Shown piece by piece: positions 31,001 through 39,900 of a stretch of DNA of 64,000 nt (position 1 is its first letter; each line of letters starts with the position of its first letter). The stretch spans positions 62,001 to 126,000 of the forward strand of contig CAMVPA010000002.1 in assembly GCA_947169245.1 (NCBI GenBank), given 5' to 3'. The notes beneath the pieces are model-generated. The model was not told the origin of the DNA, searched no databases, and saw nothing but the letters and a program-made list of their open reading frames with translations. The position numbers were made by a program, and so were the translations under genes. The DNA is from an uncultured Prevotellaceae bacterium (GTDB taxonomy: Bacteria; Bacteroidota; Bacteroidia; Bacteroidales; Bacteroidaceae).

Positions 31001-31714
31001 CCACGTCTGCGATACGCCCTCGTCGGAGACCACCTTGAAGCAGTGGCCACCATCAACGCCACCCTCAACTATCTCGGGACGGTCGTCGGCCGTATCCTGA
31101 TTGTTAGGGCCGTCCTTCGACAGGGGGAAACTCTCCAGGTCGGTGCCCTCAGCGTCGCCGTTGTTAATCAGGCTGAGCCAGTCGCCCTTGATGCCGGGTT
31201 CGTCGCCACCGGGATTCTCGTCGGATGTCTCCAACCAGCCCTCGACGATGACCACCGAAGCGTCGACCGACGGGTCGTCGCGGTCGCAGCCGTAGATGGT
31301 CAGGTCCTGCAGCTTCGTACGGTCGCAGGTCCAGTCGAGTTGTGTCAGGTCAATCTCGCCGACGCCATCGGAGCCGAAGACCAGAGTCTCCTCGGTCGTC
31401 GGACCTGACGGCGGATTGGTACCGTTGTTCTCCTTGAACACGACTCTCAGCGTCTGTGCGCTGGCGTTGTTCCAGTTTTCCACCTTGATGTGGAACTTCG
31501 TGTAGGCGGTGATGTCGCCACTGACGCCGCAGTCGACGAATGTCCACGCAGCGTTCCAGCCGCCACTACCCCACGAGAACGTGTTGGTAGCTCCATCCCA
31601 GTGGGCTGCACAATAGTCAGCCGTCGAGAACCTCAAGTCACGACGTTCAGCATGTGCCACGCCTGCCACGCAAAGCAGCATCACGGCACACAACCATTTG
31701 GTAAATAGTCTCAT
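28022..31714 (-). CDS. Giant secreted CBM4/9-like protein 2 (no catalytic domain)
   Basis: 1230 aa from the ATG at 31714 ('MRLFTKWLCAVMLLCVAGVAHA'). The upstream in-frame ATG at 31768 would lie inside the promoter. Order: an N-terminal sandwich (about 23-165), a CBM4/9-like module with the same 'LINNGDAEGTDLESFPLSKDGPN' opening as protein 1 ('TFYFDNIVCDLF' near its end), an Ig-like module ('SSDPEEGSFNLPNSIREFHFVFDKPV'), a lectin-like sandwich about 590-770, helical repeats about 785-960, a final sandwich and the tail 'YDLQGRRVAKPAKGLYIRNG'. The acidic segment 'PEEDEEEDRDVHF' is shared with protein 3. No enzyme motif was found. Probable surface polysaccharide binder; the substrate is unknown. 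Confidence 0.82.
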   Translation of the reverse strand: MRLFTKWLCAVMLLCVAGVAHAERRDLRFSTADYCAAHWDGATNTFSWGSGGWNAAWTFVDCGVSGDITAYTKFHIKVENWNNASAQTLRVVFKENNGTNPPSGPTTEETLVFGSDGVGEIDLTQLDWTCDRTKLQDLTIYGCDRDDPSVDASVVIVEGWLETSDENPGGDEPGIKGDWLSLINNGDAEGTDLESFPLSKDGPNNQDTADDRPEIVEGGVDGGHCFKVVSDEGVSQTWSTQFFVRFKTPLVAGQQIRLSMAVRADRPQQITTSAQGKPRAYHGGFPWKFDVTEEWTTQTTEYTVTAGDAKKNDGWSDKYGNTDDDGFQSIAFDLNNDMENANTFYFDNIVCDLFSPMTSVTFNGDVLQVVFPYETNIAELVSNSGKARLIFPTDCFTVKVDGQEAPLSSVEADADGSLYIFLDEEWAIEHDISEDAKVVVSFRNPADEAFRIVYTDGVMVGQPAEDFTNVEAEFSELIDVLPYSYGLAELVSSDPEEGSFNLPNSIREFHFVFDKPVECSLLKGYLGKEVLAVSPATGVSKEVTLSRTKAGNLETGAYTVEVTNVLAENRISDDFYASFKVKFNVGHVEVAPDATTEDLIALSVFDDCETSIPEGFLVNVNGREYTSENAPESSVAGMKKFDKGVDFKRAFFFRNGFIEYGSQPEYELNLTEGGTYRVSFNSAMWNSNGTYMKFEVVDPSGKSVVSQIIKNAPNATGSTDATMENTTASTFKFVAEQTGQYILRWTSVNKAGKMGFNEVLLAKVHAYSMPSAPGWEETNNLLQALAAAKETIDAATGGRYDGPAFDALYAAVQKYDAEAAGYTAPTVIAAAIADLTAKTSDLASHRWLCDRYDGLNGDAQEIVASNEDSKFEATDAYAVLKATAAKYDGRELTDDAELAAAIADLENIVAFGKAMFTSGESRNGDAGVKVLVERIRLGAETLQTLGVDEEDELLVAADNAVTDDDDLADQIKNRIKQEIYGRLKDGDTSLIDVEYDEDGNPLSKGLDMTVFVKNPNFYALQVSEGFSEENIPGWWAPIGHPGLFVSWGDARNIEGLPEDCAFTTYWGTERMEQTIYDLPAGVYTVSFYGTDWANREEGVNGFVYDRTSETLVPEEDEEEDRDVHFDKTATIEYAGLYQMERPHDLEEIEVTDGQLTVGIHFAGDSQYFFSQIKLYLTAPAAGFDYAEAYTGVKTISQTADRNVYYDLQGRRVAKPAKGLYIRNGRKVAVK

Positions 31715-31764
31715 CTTTCTTACATGATTTAAGTTAATAATAAGTAAATGTCTTATAACATAGT

Positions 31765-31821
31765 GCAAAGGTAAAGCCCTTCGGCGAGAAGGGCTTTACA
31801 ATTTGTCTCAAAAAGTATCGG
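31765..31821 (-). promoter_or_regulatory. Promoter of CBM protein 2 with hairpin spacer and direct repeats
   Basis: The -7 box TACCTTTGC (31773-31765) is 50 nt upstream of the ATG. TTTGTCTCAA (31802-31811) begins exactly 28 nt beyond it, and a weaker copy AAAGTATCGG (31812-31821) follows 10 bp further. The position 49 nt away has no match. This 28/38 layout is shared with the promoter of CBM protein 3. Confidence 0.6.
31771..31799 (-). terminator. Terminator of CBM protein 3 gene overlapping the next promoter
   Basis: A perfect 12-bp stem, GTAAAGCCCTTC (31771-31782) with GAAGGGCTTTAC (31788-31799), and a 5-nt loop. Leftward it runs straight into ACCTTTGC, so hairpin and -7 box overlap as at 27924-27960. 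Confidence 0.75.
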
Positions 31822-31825
31822 TAAA

Positions 31826-34800
31826 TTACTTCACAACAACCTTCTTGTTGTTATTGATGTAGATACCCTTAGCAGGCTTAGCAATGCGGCGGCCCTGCAG
31901 GTCATAGTATACAGAGCTCTTGCTTGTGTTCTGCTTCATGTCCTTAATGCCATCAACAGCACCAGCGTAGTCGAAGCCGGCAGCAGGAGCAGTAAGCGTC
32001 AGTCTCACCTCGCCATAGAAGTACTGTGAGTCATTACCTGTCTCGACACCGATAGTCAGGAAGCCGTCGGTAATGGTCAAGTCTTCCAGTTTGTGAAGTC
32101 CATCCATGCTGTACTCAGGCTCAGCATAGAATGATGTGAGAGTAGCAGCAAAGTGGACATCGCGATCCTCTTCCTCACCTTCCTCAACAGCAGGTGTATC
32201 GCTCAGCTTAGCATATACGAAGCCTTCAGCCTCCTTAGGAACTTCCTGACCCATCTGGTTGCCCCAGTCGGTACCATACCATGTCACAGTGTAAACACCT
32301 GCGGGCAGGTCGGTAATGGTCTGCTCAACACGAGCTCTCTTATGATAGACTGTGAATGCGCAGTCCTCAGGCAGACCCTCGATGTTACGGGGATTACCCC
32401 ATTGTGCACCACCTGAACCATAGAGACCCATATCATTTAAGCCCTCACCGCTAATCTGAGACCAACCAGGAGTATTCTCCTCGTTGACACCATTCTTCGG
32501 CAACAGAGCGTAAGTATTCGGGTTCTTGATGAATACGGTCAAATCGGGACCAGAAAGGATCTCGTTGCCATCTTCGTCAACATCAGAGCTGAACATTGAG
32601 TCGTCACCGTCCTTCAGTTTCTTGTAGACCTCAAGCTTGATGCGGTCCTTAATCTGATTAGCCAGAGCGTCATCATCGGTCAGAGCATTGTTGGCAGCAA
32701 CAACCAGTTCGTCGTCCTCAGCGGCATCGAACGAGTTCTGCAGAGCCTCAGCACCACGACGGATACGGTCGACGAGCACCTTGATACCAGCATCACCATT
32801 CTTAGAGACACCCTCGGTGAACATCTGCTGACCAGCAGCCACGTTGTTCTTCAGGTCGGCAGTAGCAGCAGCCAGTTCCTCGTCGTTGGTCAGAACCTTA
32901 CCCTCATACTTGCCAACAGCCTCCTTCAGCACCTGGTAGAGCTCGGTGTTAGCGAACTTACCCTCACCATACTGGGCAACGAGCTCAACGGCAGTAGCCA
33001 AGTTGGTATCATAGTCATCGCAATTCTTGCGGTGATTCTCCAATGCCTGTGTCTTAAGGCTCAGATCCTTTGCAGCTTCATCAACCTGAGTCGGAGATGT
33101 GTAATTAATGCCCTCGGCATCGTACTTAGCAACAGCCTCGCTCAGTGCGGTGTAAGCCTCACCAGCATAGCGCTCATCCTCATTGTCGTCAAGTGCAGCC
33201 TTAGCCTTATCAAGAGCATACTGCAGCTTCTCATGCATGGCAGGTGCGCCAACGCTGAAGGTCAGAGTGTGGTCGGGATTCTCAACCATCTGTGCATCGT
33301 TCTTCGAGAACACATTATTGATAATGATAGTGTGCTCACCATCGGCCAGATTACCACTGTCCTTACGCTTCAGAATAATCTCGTCGGTAATTTCAGCTGC
33401 ATACTCAACCGTCATGTCCTTACCATCCAGACGAGCCTGAACCAACGAAGCCTTTACGTCCTTGTCGAACTTCACCTTGAACTCAGCAATAGTAGCGGGC
33501 AGGTTGAACGACTTGTTCTCGGGCTCAGAGCTCTCGATTTCAGGAGCAGAATAGCTGAACGGAATCAAGTTAAGTTCCTCATCATAGACAGATGTCATCG
33601 TGAAGTCCTCAACGGCCTGATCCTTCTTGTCGCCGTTGGTGTAGACGAGGCGATACTTAGCGTCTTCGGGGTTGGTGAATGAAACGACAACCACATCACC
33701 CTCTTCCATAGATTTTGTCTCCAGATAGTCCTCATCCAAGAAGATGTAGACATAACCGTCACGGTCATACTCAACACTACCGATGGTAGCTTCCTCACCG
33801 TTAATGGTCACTTTGAAGCAGTCGTTAGGACCATAGAGGCGACGCTTACCATTAGCAGACTCAATAATCAGGTCGGGGATGTTCGTCCAGTCGGTGAACA
33901 TAACCTGAATACCGTCATATAAGTGGCGGACATCATTCAAGAGAGCGAACTTCTTTACAGAGATATTATCAAAATAGTAAATATTAGCAGGATTGCTCTC
34001 GTTCATATTGAAAGCAATAGAGCCCATAGGCTTTTCACCTGTCGACTGATCAGTAGAAATAACCACATTGTCATTCTCGAATGTCTGCCATTCAGGAGTG
34101 AAGGCTATGTCGCCTAGCATTGAATACCAAATATAAGAAATTTCGCCCGGTTTAATCGTATGAGACTGTGTCGGTATTTTTATAGTAGTACCGTCATCCT
34201 TGGTAGCAAGTTCGTTCTCAGACTTGTAGTCGAACTTCACATGAAGTTTTGTACCGGCAGGGATTTCTTCGTTGAACCTAATCCAGAACTGGGTATCCCA
34301 GTTCTCCTTTACTTTATCGTTTGTAACGACCTTAACGCCACGCGTACCATCAACACCTACACCATCAGCAAGCTCAGAATGTGGAGAAGGTTCGCCGTCA
34401 GTATAAGGATAAGTACGAGTATAGAAGCTGGAGACATCATCGCCCTCAATGTCACCGTTATTAACGAGCTCTGTCCATTGTCCGTTCTGAGAAACGACAG
34501 TAGCAGTGGCTTTCTTTTCAGCAAAGACTTCAACCACGATGTCCTTGAAGTAGAAAGTATTCTCAGCGCCTTTAGCAAGGTTGAAGGCGATAGTCCAGCA
34601 ACCATTGTTTTTACCCTGGTCACCAGAAATAGTCTTCTCGCCAGATTCAAACTCCTGCCACTCGTCGGTAAAATTAAAACTGCCGATCATATCATAGTGA
34701 TTATAATCACCAGGAGCACCATGAGCCTGAGTGCTAACACCGTTAGCCTCATTGTCTGCACGATACTTGAACGACACCTTGAACTTATCACCTTCCTTCA

Positions 34801-35092
34801 GGGCATATTCCTGACCCCAAGTGATAAAGAACTGAGTGTCCCAATCAGCAAAGTTACCATTGTTGTCTTTTTTCATATTTCCGGCAGCTTCGGCCTGCTC
34901 AGAGCTACGGCAAAAAACTTTGTAGACGCCCTCGCCATCAGGCTCGATAGCAGATTCGGTCTGCTTCTCATCGGTACGCCACTCATGTACCCAGCCCTGG
35001 GAGAAGATCTTCTGCCAGACAGCCTGAGCACTAACTCCGTTGGCCACCAATAGCAGCGCAAGCGTGAGTAGAGATTTAGTAAAGATTCTCAT
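31826..35092 (-). CDS. Giant secreted protein 3 with two CBM4/9-like modules (no catalytic domain)
   Basis: 1088 aa with a signal peptide (1-22, 'LLVANGVSAQ'). Two CBM4/9-like modules are visible, about 23-195 ('WDTQFFITWGQEYALKEGDK', 'NTFYFKDIVVEVF') and about 205-385 ('LVNNGDIEGDDVSSFYTR', 'WDTQFWIRFNEEIPAGTKLH', 'NIYYFDNISVKKF'). An Ig-like module follows ('SSEPENKSFNLPATIAEFKVKFDKDV'), then Ala/Lys/Asp-rich helical repeats about 650-830, a last sandwich and the tail 'YDLQGRRIAKPAKGIYINNN'. It is clearly paralogous to the next two genes downstream, but base composition is more AT-rich than in the enzyme genes. Each of the three has its own promoter rather than forming an operon. Confidence 0.82.
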   Translation of the reverse strand: MRIFTKSLLTLALLLVANGVSAQAVWQKIFSQGWVHEWRTDEKQTESAIEPDGEGVYKVFCRSSEQAEAAGNMKKDNNGNFADWDTQFFITWGQEYALKEGDKFKVSFKYRADNEANGVSTQAHGAPGDYNHYDMIGSFNFTDEWQEFESGEKTISGDQGKNNGCWTIAFNLAKGAENTFYFKDIVVEVFAEKKATATVVSQNGQWTELVNNGDIEGDDVSSFYTRTYPYTDGEPSPHSELADGVGVDGTRGVKVVTNDKVKENWDTQFWIRFNEEIPAGTKLHVKFDYKSENELATKDDGTTIKIPTQSHTIKPGEISYIWYSMLGDIAFTPEWQTFENDNVVISTDQSTGEKPMGSIAFNMNESNPANIYYFDNISVKKFALLNDVRHLYDGIQVMFTDWTNIPDLIIESANGKRRLYGPNDCFKVTINGEEATIGSVEYDRDGYVYIFLDEDYLETKSMEEGDVVVVSFTNPEDAKYRLVYTNGDKKDQAVEDFTMTSVYDEELNLIPFSYSAPEIESSEPENKSFNLPATIAEFKVKFDKDVKASLVQARLDGKDMTVEYAAEITDEIILKRKDSGNLADGEHTIIINNVFSKNDAQMVENPDHTLTFSVGAPAMHEKLQYALDKAKAALDDNEDERYAGEAYTALSEAVAKYDAEGINYTSPTQVDEAAKDLSLKTQALENHRKNCDDYDTNLATAVELVAQYGEGKFANTELYQVLKEAVGKYEGKVLTNDEELAAATADLKNNVAAGQQMFTEGVSKNGDAGIKVLVDRIRRGAEALQNSFDAAEDDELVVAANNALTDDDALANQIKDRIKLEVYKKLKDGDDSMFSSDVDEDGNEILSGPDLTVFIKNPNTYALLPKNGVNEENTPGWSQISGEGLNDMGLYGSGGAQWGNPRNIEGLPEDCAFTVYHKRARVEQTITDLPAGVYTVTWYGTDWGNQMGQEVPKEAEGFVYAKLSDTPAVEEGEEEDRDVHFAATLTSFYAEPEYSMDGLHKLEDLTITDGFLTIGVETGNDSQYFYGEVRLTLTAPAAGFDYAGAVDGIKDMKQNTSKSSVYYDLQGRRIAKPAKGIYINNNKKVVVK

Positions 35093-35214
35093 GATGTTAA
35101 TGTTTTTAGTTAATAATGAGTTATGTTAATAATAAGATATGTCTACGGTACGTGGTCGTATGTATTGTTAAGCCTCAAGGCGGGTTTCCGCTTCATTTTA
35201 TGCCGAAATCGGTT

Positions 35215-35271
35215 GCAAAGTTAAAGCCCTTGCGCGACAAGGGCTTTCTCATACGTCTCAAATTGTTTCGA
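35215..35271 (-). promoter_or_regulatory. Promoter of CBM protein 3 with hairpin spacer and direct repeats
   Basis: The -7 box TAACTTTGC (35223-35215) leaves an unusually long leader of roughly 115 nt before the ATG at 35092. TACGTCTCAA (35252-35261) begins exactly 28 nt beyond the box, and ATTGTTTCGA (35262-35271) follows 10 bp further, matching CBM protein 2. Confidence 0.6.
35223..35247 (-). terminator. Terminator of the AAA/PD-(D/E)XK gene overlapping the next promoter
   Basis: A 10-bp stem, AAAGCCCTTG (35223-35232) with CAAGGGCTTT (35238-35247), has a 5-nt loop and is followed leftward by AACTTTG. It is the third example of an AAAGCCC/GGGCTTT hairpin fused to a -7 box. Confidence 0.7.
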
Positions 35272-35323
35272 TTTTATCCAACCGCCTGTTCACAAGGGCA
35301 ATTACGGGCCTATGCCGCGTGTT

Positions 35324-36904
35324 TTACGCCTCCACCTGCCAGTTGTCAATAGTACGCGTCTCCACATCAAAGACGACACCCACCTTGACCACTTTCCGCC
35401 CATCTGACCGATAGGGGATGGCATAGCCTCTATCATTAATCTGGCTAAGTGCATCCTGGGCAGAACCCGTATTCTTGAGTTCAAAGACATAGATAACATC
35501 GGGCATCCATACAACCATGTCAGCCCGGCCGCCAGCACATTTTACCTGTGTCCGAACATAGACATTCAACATGGAGAAAACCAAATAGAGAGTGTACTCA
35601 TAAAAGCCTTCTGCTGTGGCAGCATCTTCCAGTTTCTTCTTGAAACCCTCCACGTATGGGATTCCCGCAAAAAAACTTTGCATCTCCTGCATCGCCTTGT
35701 TGACATCGTTCTGTTTTAGTGCACGCCAGAATTTCAAGGCGAATCCCATCTGCACTTCACTTGACTTCAGACCAACATAGACAGGCAACAGCCCCTCCGT
35801 ATAGCCGATGCGCACCTCTTGATTAGGAATACCCAACGTGTAGGTCTCGCTCTCACGGTCATACTCCTTGATGGTCAAATAACCACTCTGGTATAGCAAA
35901 GGTAAGGCATCCTGCATGTTCTCTGTTGGCTGGTCAAAAGCAGAGACAGGCACATCCAGATGATCCATCGACATGATGTCGGTATGGAAATACTGCAATT
36001 GGCGGATTAGGTATGTAGGCGTGCCACTGTCGAACCAGTAGTTGGTCACATCCTGATGGCGCAAAGCCTTCATCAGACTGTAAGGATTGTAGAGTTCTTC
36101 AGAATTCCTTGTAAAATGATAGCCATCGTACCTGTTCTTCAACTTCTGGTGCATCTCTTCATAGGTCACCTTATATGCTGCCGCCATTCCCTGAATATCC
36201 TCCTGCAGGGCAGTGATCAGCTCGTGCTCCGTGATGCCACAGATGTTCGCAAAGACAGGATCCATTGTGACATTCGACAGATTGTTAATGGTCGAGAAGA
36301 TGCTAAGTTGTGAGAACTTCGTAATACCAGTGATGAAACAGAACTTAATATAGGGGTCGAGCTGCTTCAGCCGCTGATAGAACTCCTGCATCACCTCCCG
36401 TCTCTCCTTTAACTGGGTGTCCTCATGAAGAACATCAAGCAAGGGAGCATCATACTCGTCGATGATAATTGCCACACGCTGCCCCGTCTTTGCGCAAGCT
36501 CTCTGTACAACACCGGCAAGGCGCATGCCTGGTGTCTTCTCGTCCTCATCGCTGCCATAGAGTAGTTCGTAGGGTTTGACAATCCGGTTCAGTTCCGCCA
36601 GAACGAGATCCGTAGACATGTGTTTAGCTCCGCTCAGGTCAAGACGGATGACAGGATATTTGTCCCACGCCTGCTCCTTCTGCATGATCTTAAGTCCCTC
36701 AAAAAGTGGCTTCTCACCACAGAAATACGATTCCAGCGTAGAAGCCAGAAGCGACTTACCGAAACGACGCGGACGGCTTAAGAAGACGTACTTGGCATAA
36801 TGGGCCAACTCCCAGACGAGATCAGTCTTGTCCACATAGACATAGCCCTCCTCAATAATCTCTGAGAACGTCTGGATGCCGACGGGATATTTACGTGCTG
36901 CCAT
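35324..36904 (-). CDS. AAA-ATPase-like / PD-(D/E)XK nuclease family protein
   Basis: 526 aa, no signal peptide. The N-terminal part is an AAA-ATPase-like domain: 'RPRRFGKSLLASTL' (Walker A-like GKS near residue 49) and 'VAIIIDEYDAPL' (Walker B). The C-terminal domain is nuclease-like with 'GGRADMVVWMPDVIYVFELKN', where Asp and the ELK triad fit a PD-(D/E)XK site. This is a very abundant, horizontally mobile Bacteroidetes family of unproven function, possibly genome defence or DNA processing. It interrupts an otherwise carbohydrate-specific gene set. Its own promoter box (36936-36944) and terminator suggest a self-contained cassette. Confidence 0.88.
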   Translation of the reverse strand: MAARKYPVGIQTFSEIIEEGYVYVDKTDLVWELAHYAKYVFLSRPRRFGKSLLASTLESYFCGEKPLFEGLKIMQKEQAWDKYPVIRLDLSGAKHMSTDLVLAELNRIVKPYELLYGSDEDEKTPGMRLAGVVQRACAKTGQRVAIIIDEYDAPLLDVLHEDTQLKERREVMQEFYQRLKQLDPYIKFCFITGITKFSQLSIFSTINNLSNVTMDPVFANICGITEHELITALQEDIQGMAAAYKVTYEEMHQKLKNRYDGYHFTRNSEELYNPYSLMKALRHQDVTNYWFDSGTPTYLIRQLQYFHTDIMSMDHLDVPVSAFDQPTENMQDALPLLYQSGYLTIKEYDRESETYTLGIPNQEVRIGYTEGLLPVYVGLKSSEVQMGFALKFWRALKQNDVNKAMQEMQSFFAGIPYVEGFKKKLEDAATAEGFYEYTLYLVFSMLNVYVRTQVKCAGGRADMVVWMPDVIYVFELKNTGSAQDALSQINDRGYAIPYRSDGRKVVKVGVVFDVETRTIDNWQVEA

Positions 36905-36935
36905 ATCTCTACGTATTAATATAAAAATGTCGCAT

Positions 36936-36944
36936 GCAAAGATA
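36936..36944 (-). promoter_or_regulatory. -7 promoter box of the AAA/PD-(D/E)XK gene
   Basis: Printed GCAAAGATA, i.e. TATCTTTGC on the minus strand, 32 nt upstream of the ATG at 36904 and in the 91-bp gap after HTCS2. Confidence 0.55.
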
Positions 36945-36995
36945 AGCTATTTTCACGAAACAGCCAAGGGTTTTACAGAAAAGTTATGCCGCAAA

Positions 36996-39900
36996 CTACT
37001 CCCCGCCCTCGCGTTCAGCATACTCTGAAGGAGCCACGCCGAAGTGCTTACGGAAGATGGTGGAGAAGTGGGCCAGGTTCGAGAAACCGACGGTATAGGC
37101 CACCTGGGTAACGTTGATCTTCTGCTCGCGCAGCAGACGGGCGGCCTGCTCCAGACGGATGTTACGCAGGAACTCGCTGGTGGAGATACCGGTCATCTCC
37201 TTCATCTTACGATGGAGCTGCGCACGGCTGATGCCCACCTCCTGCGTCAGCATGTCGACATTGAAGTCGCTGTCGGAGAGGTTCTTGTTAATGGCCTTCA
37301 TGATGCGCTCCATCAGTAGCTCGTCGTTGCCCTTGACCTCGGGGGCTTCCACCTTGTCGGCCTGCAGCTGGGCACCGCTGTACTTGCCCTTCAGGCGCTG
37401 ACGTCCCTGCAGGAGGTTCTCAATGTTCAGATGGAGCTCCTCCATGTTGAACGGCTTGGCCAGGAAGGCATCGGCACCGCGCTCCAGTCCCTCAAGACGG
37501 TTGCCCACGTCGGCCATCGAGGTGAGCATGATGACGGGAATGTCGCTGATGTTGATGTTGGTCTTGATCATCCGGAGCATGGTGAAGCCGTCCATCTCGG
37601 GCATCATGACATCGCTGACCACCAGGTCGTAGCGGTTGTCGTCGGTGGCAGAGAGCAGCTCCTTAAGGCCCTCACGACCGTTGGAACAGGTATGGAACTT
37701 ATAGTAGCGTCCCAATTCGTTGGAGATATAGTTGCCAATCTCAGCATCGTCGTCGACAAGGAGGATACGATAGCGGGTAGAGGTTGACTGCACACGTGCA
37801 GCAGCACCGTTGAGAGCCTTGGAAGCCGTCTCCTCGGGCTGTTCAATCTCCTCGGGGGTAAGGTGGGCGTTACCCAAGGGCAGTGTGACGGTGAAGACGG
37901 CGCCACGGTGGCCGTCGGTGCGGTTATGGGCCTCGATGGTGCCGTGATGCATGTCGACAATCATCTTACAGAGGTTCAGACCGATGCCCGTACCCTTGAT
38001 ATTCAGGCGCTGGGCGTTGTCACCTTGATAGAAACGGTCGAAGATGTGCTTCTGGCTGTCCTCGTCGAGGCCTACGCCGTTGTCGGTCACCTGAAGACGG
38101 ACACTCTGGTCGTCGGCGGCAAGGGTGACGACAACCTCGCCGTTCTCGGCCGTGTACTTGAACGCGTTGGAAAGGAGGTTGGAGACCACTTTGTCGAACT
38201 GACTACGATCCACCCATACATCGAGACTGCGGAGACTGCCGCTGTCAAGACGGAAGTTCAGGTGGCGCTCCTGTGCATTGAACTCAAACATCTTGCAGAT
38301 GCCACGGACGAAGGACACCATCTCGGTCTCCTGACAGTGGAGGTGCATCTGCTGCTTGTCAATCTTGCGTACATCGAGAATCTGGTTGACGAGGTCGAGT
38401 ATGCGCTTGGCATTGCGCTCGATGGTGTCGAGGGGAGCCTTCAGCTGTTGACTGCTGGCTGCAGACTGCTCTGTAGAGAGGGCTTTCAGTTTCTCCAGCG
38501 GGCTCATGATGAGTGTCAGCGGAGAGCGGATGTCGTGAGTGGCATTGATGAGGAACTTCATCTTCTCCTCGTCCAACCGCTGGTGCGTACGCCTCCGGTA
38601 CAAATATCCCAATAGCCCCAGAAGCCCCAGTAGCCCCAAAAAATAAATAATGTACGCGAGGGTTGTGCGATACCACGGTGCCCGGACGACGATGGTCAAG
38701 GACTTTACAGGCGTATAGTCGATGCCCTGAAGGGCACGCACGTCGATGCGGTACTTGCCTGGCTGAAGCTGCGACAGGGTGATGCCATTCTGACCTTCAG
38801 GATTGGTAATCCAGTTGCCGCCGTTGACACGGTACTCGTATGTGATATTCGTAGAATTGTCGTAGTTGAGCTGCGAGAAAGCCAGCGTCACGGTATGGTC
38901 GAGATAGCTCAGCGTGAAACGGTCGCTCTTCGTCACATCGTCGTCAGTAATGTTGACGCCGTTGAGCACGGTGCTAGCGCTGATGGGCGTGCTGCCGACC
39001 AGGAAGCCAACGAGCTTCAGCGAGTCGGGCGTGGCGCTCTTCTTCTTCACACGGCTGGGCGAGAAGACGGTAAGGCCGTCGTTCTGTCCGTAGTAGATAA
39101 TGTCGTCGTCGGTATGTATGCCAACACCATAGAGATACTCTTTCTGCGTGAGTCCGTTGCCGCTGATATGACCGATGAAGGTGTTGGTACGGAGCGAATA
39201 CTGCCAGATACCGGCGGAGGTGGAGCACCAGATGTCGCCGTCGTTAGACTGGACGATGTAGCAAACCACTTTGTTGCGCAGCTGTTCGCTGCCGGGGAAG
39301 CGCTTCACCTTGCGCGTCTTACGGTCGTAGAGGAAAAGTCCCTCCTCGGTACCAATAGCGATGGCACCTTCGAGCTTGGTTCCGTCGGGCAACTGACCGC
39401 TATGCAGCTCACAGACCTCATAGCAGACGACACCGTCGAGCAGCGTGTTCCAGCCCTGCGAAAGGAAATTATCGGTACGCGGATCATAGCACGAAACGCC
39501 CGAGGCGGTACCCATCCAGATGAGTCCGTGACGGTCGTTCGACAGCGACATGATCCAGTTATTGCAGAGCCGGCCCTTGCCCTTGTCCTCCTGCGAGAAG
39601 TTCAGGTTGCGAAGAGAGCCGGTGGCAGGATTGTAGATGCATAAACCACGAGAATAGACGGAGACATAGAGGTTGCCGTCGGCATCGGTAGTCATATCAT
39701 TGAGTCGGTCGCAGTCGTAGCTGAAAAGGCGCTCGGAACGACCCGTCGAGGGATCGTAGGAGAAGAAACCATCGTCGGTACCTATCCAGTAGCGGTGGTT
39801 ACGGTCGCGGTAGATGAACTCGACAGCCTCGGGAGCAGCAGGATGAGCCACAACCTTACCCTCTTTGTTGAAACCGTAGACTCCGACACCCTGAACGGTA

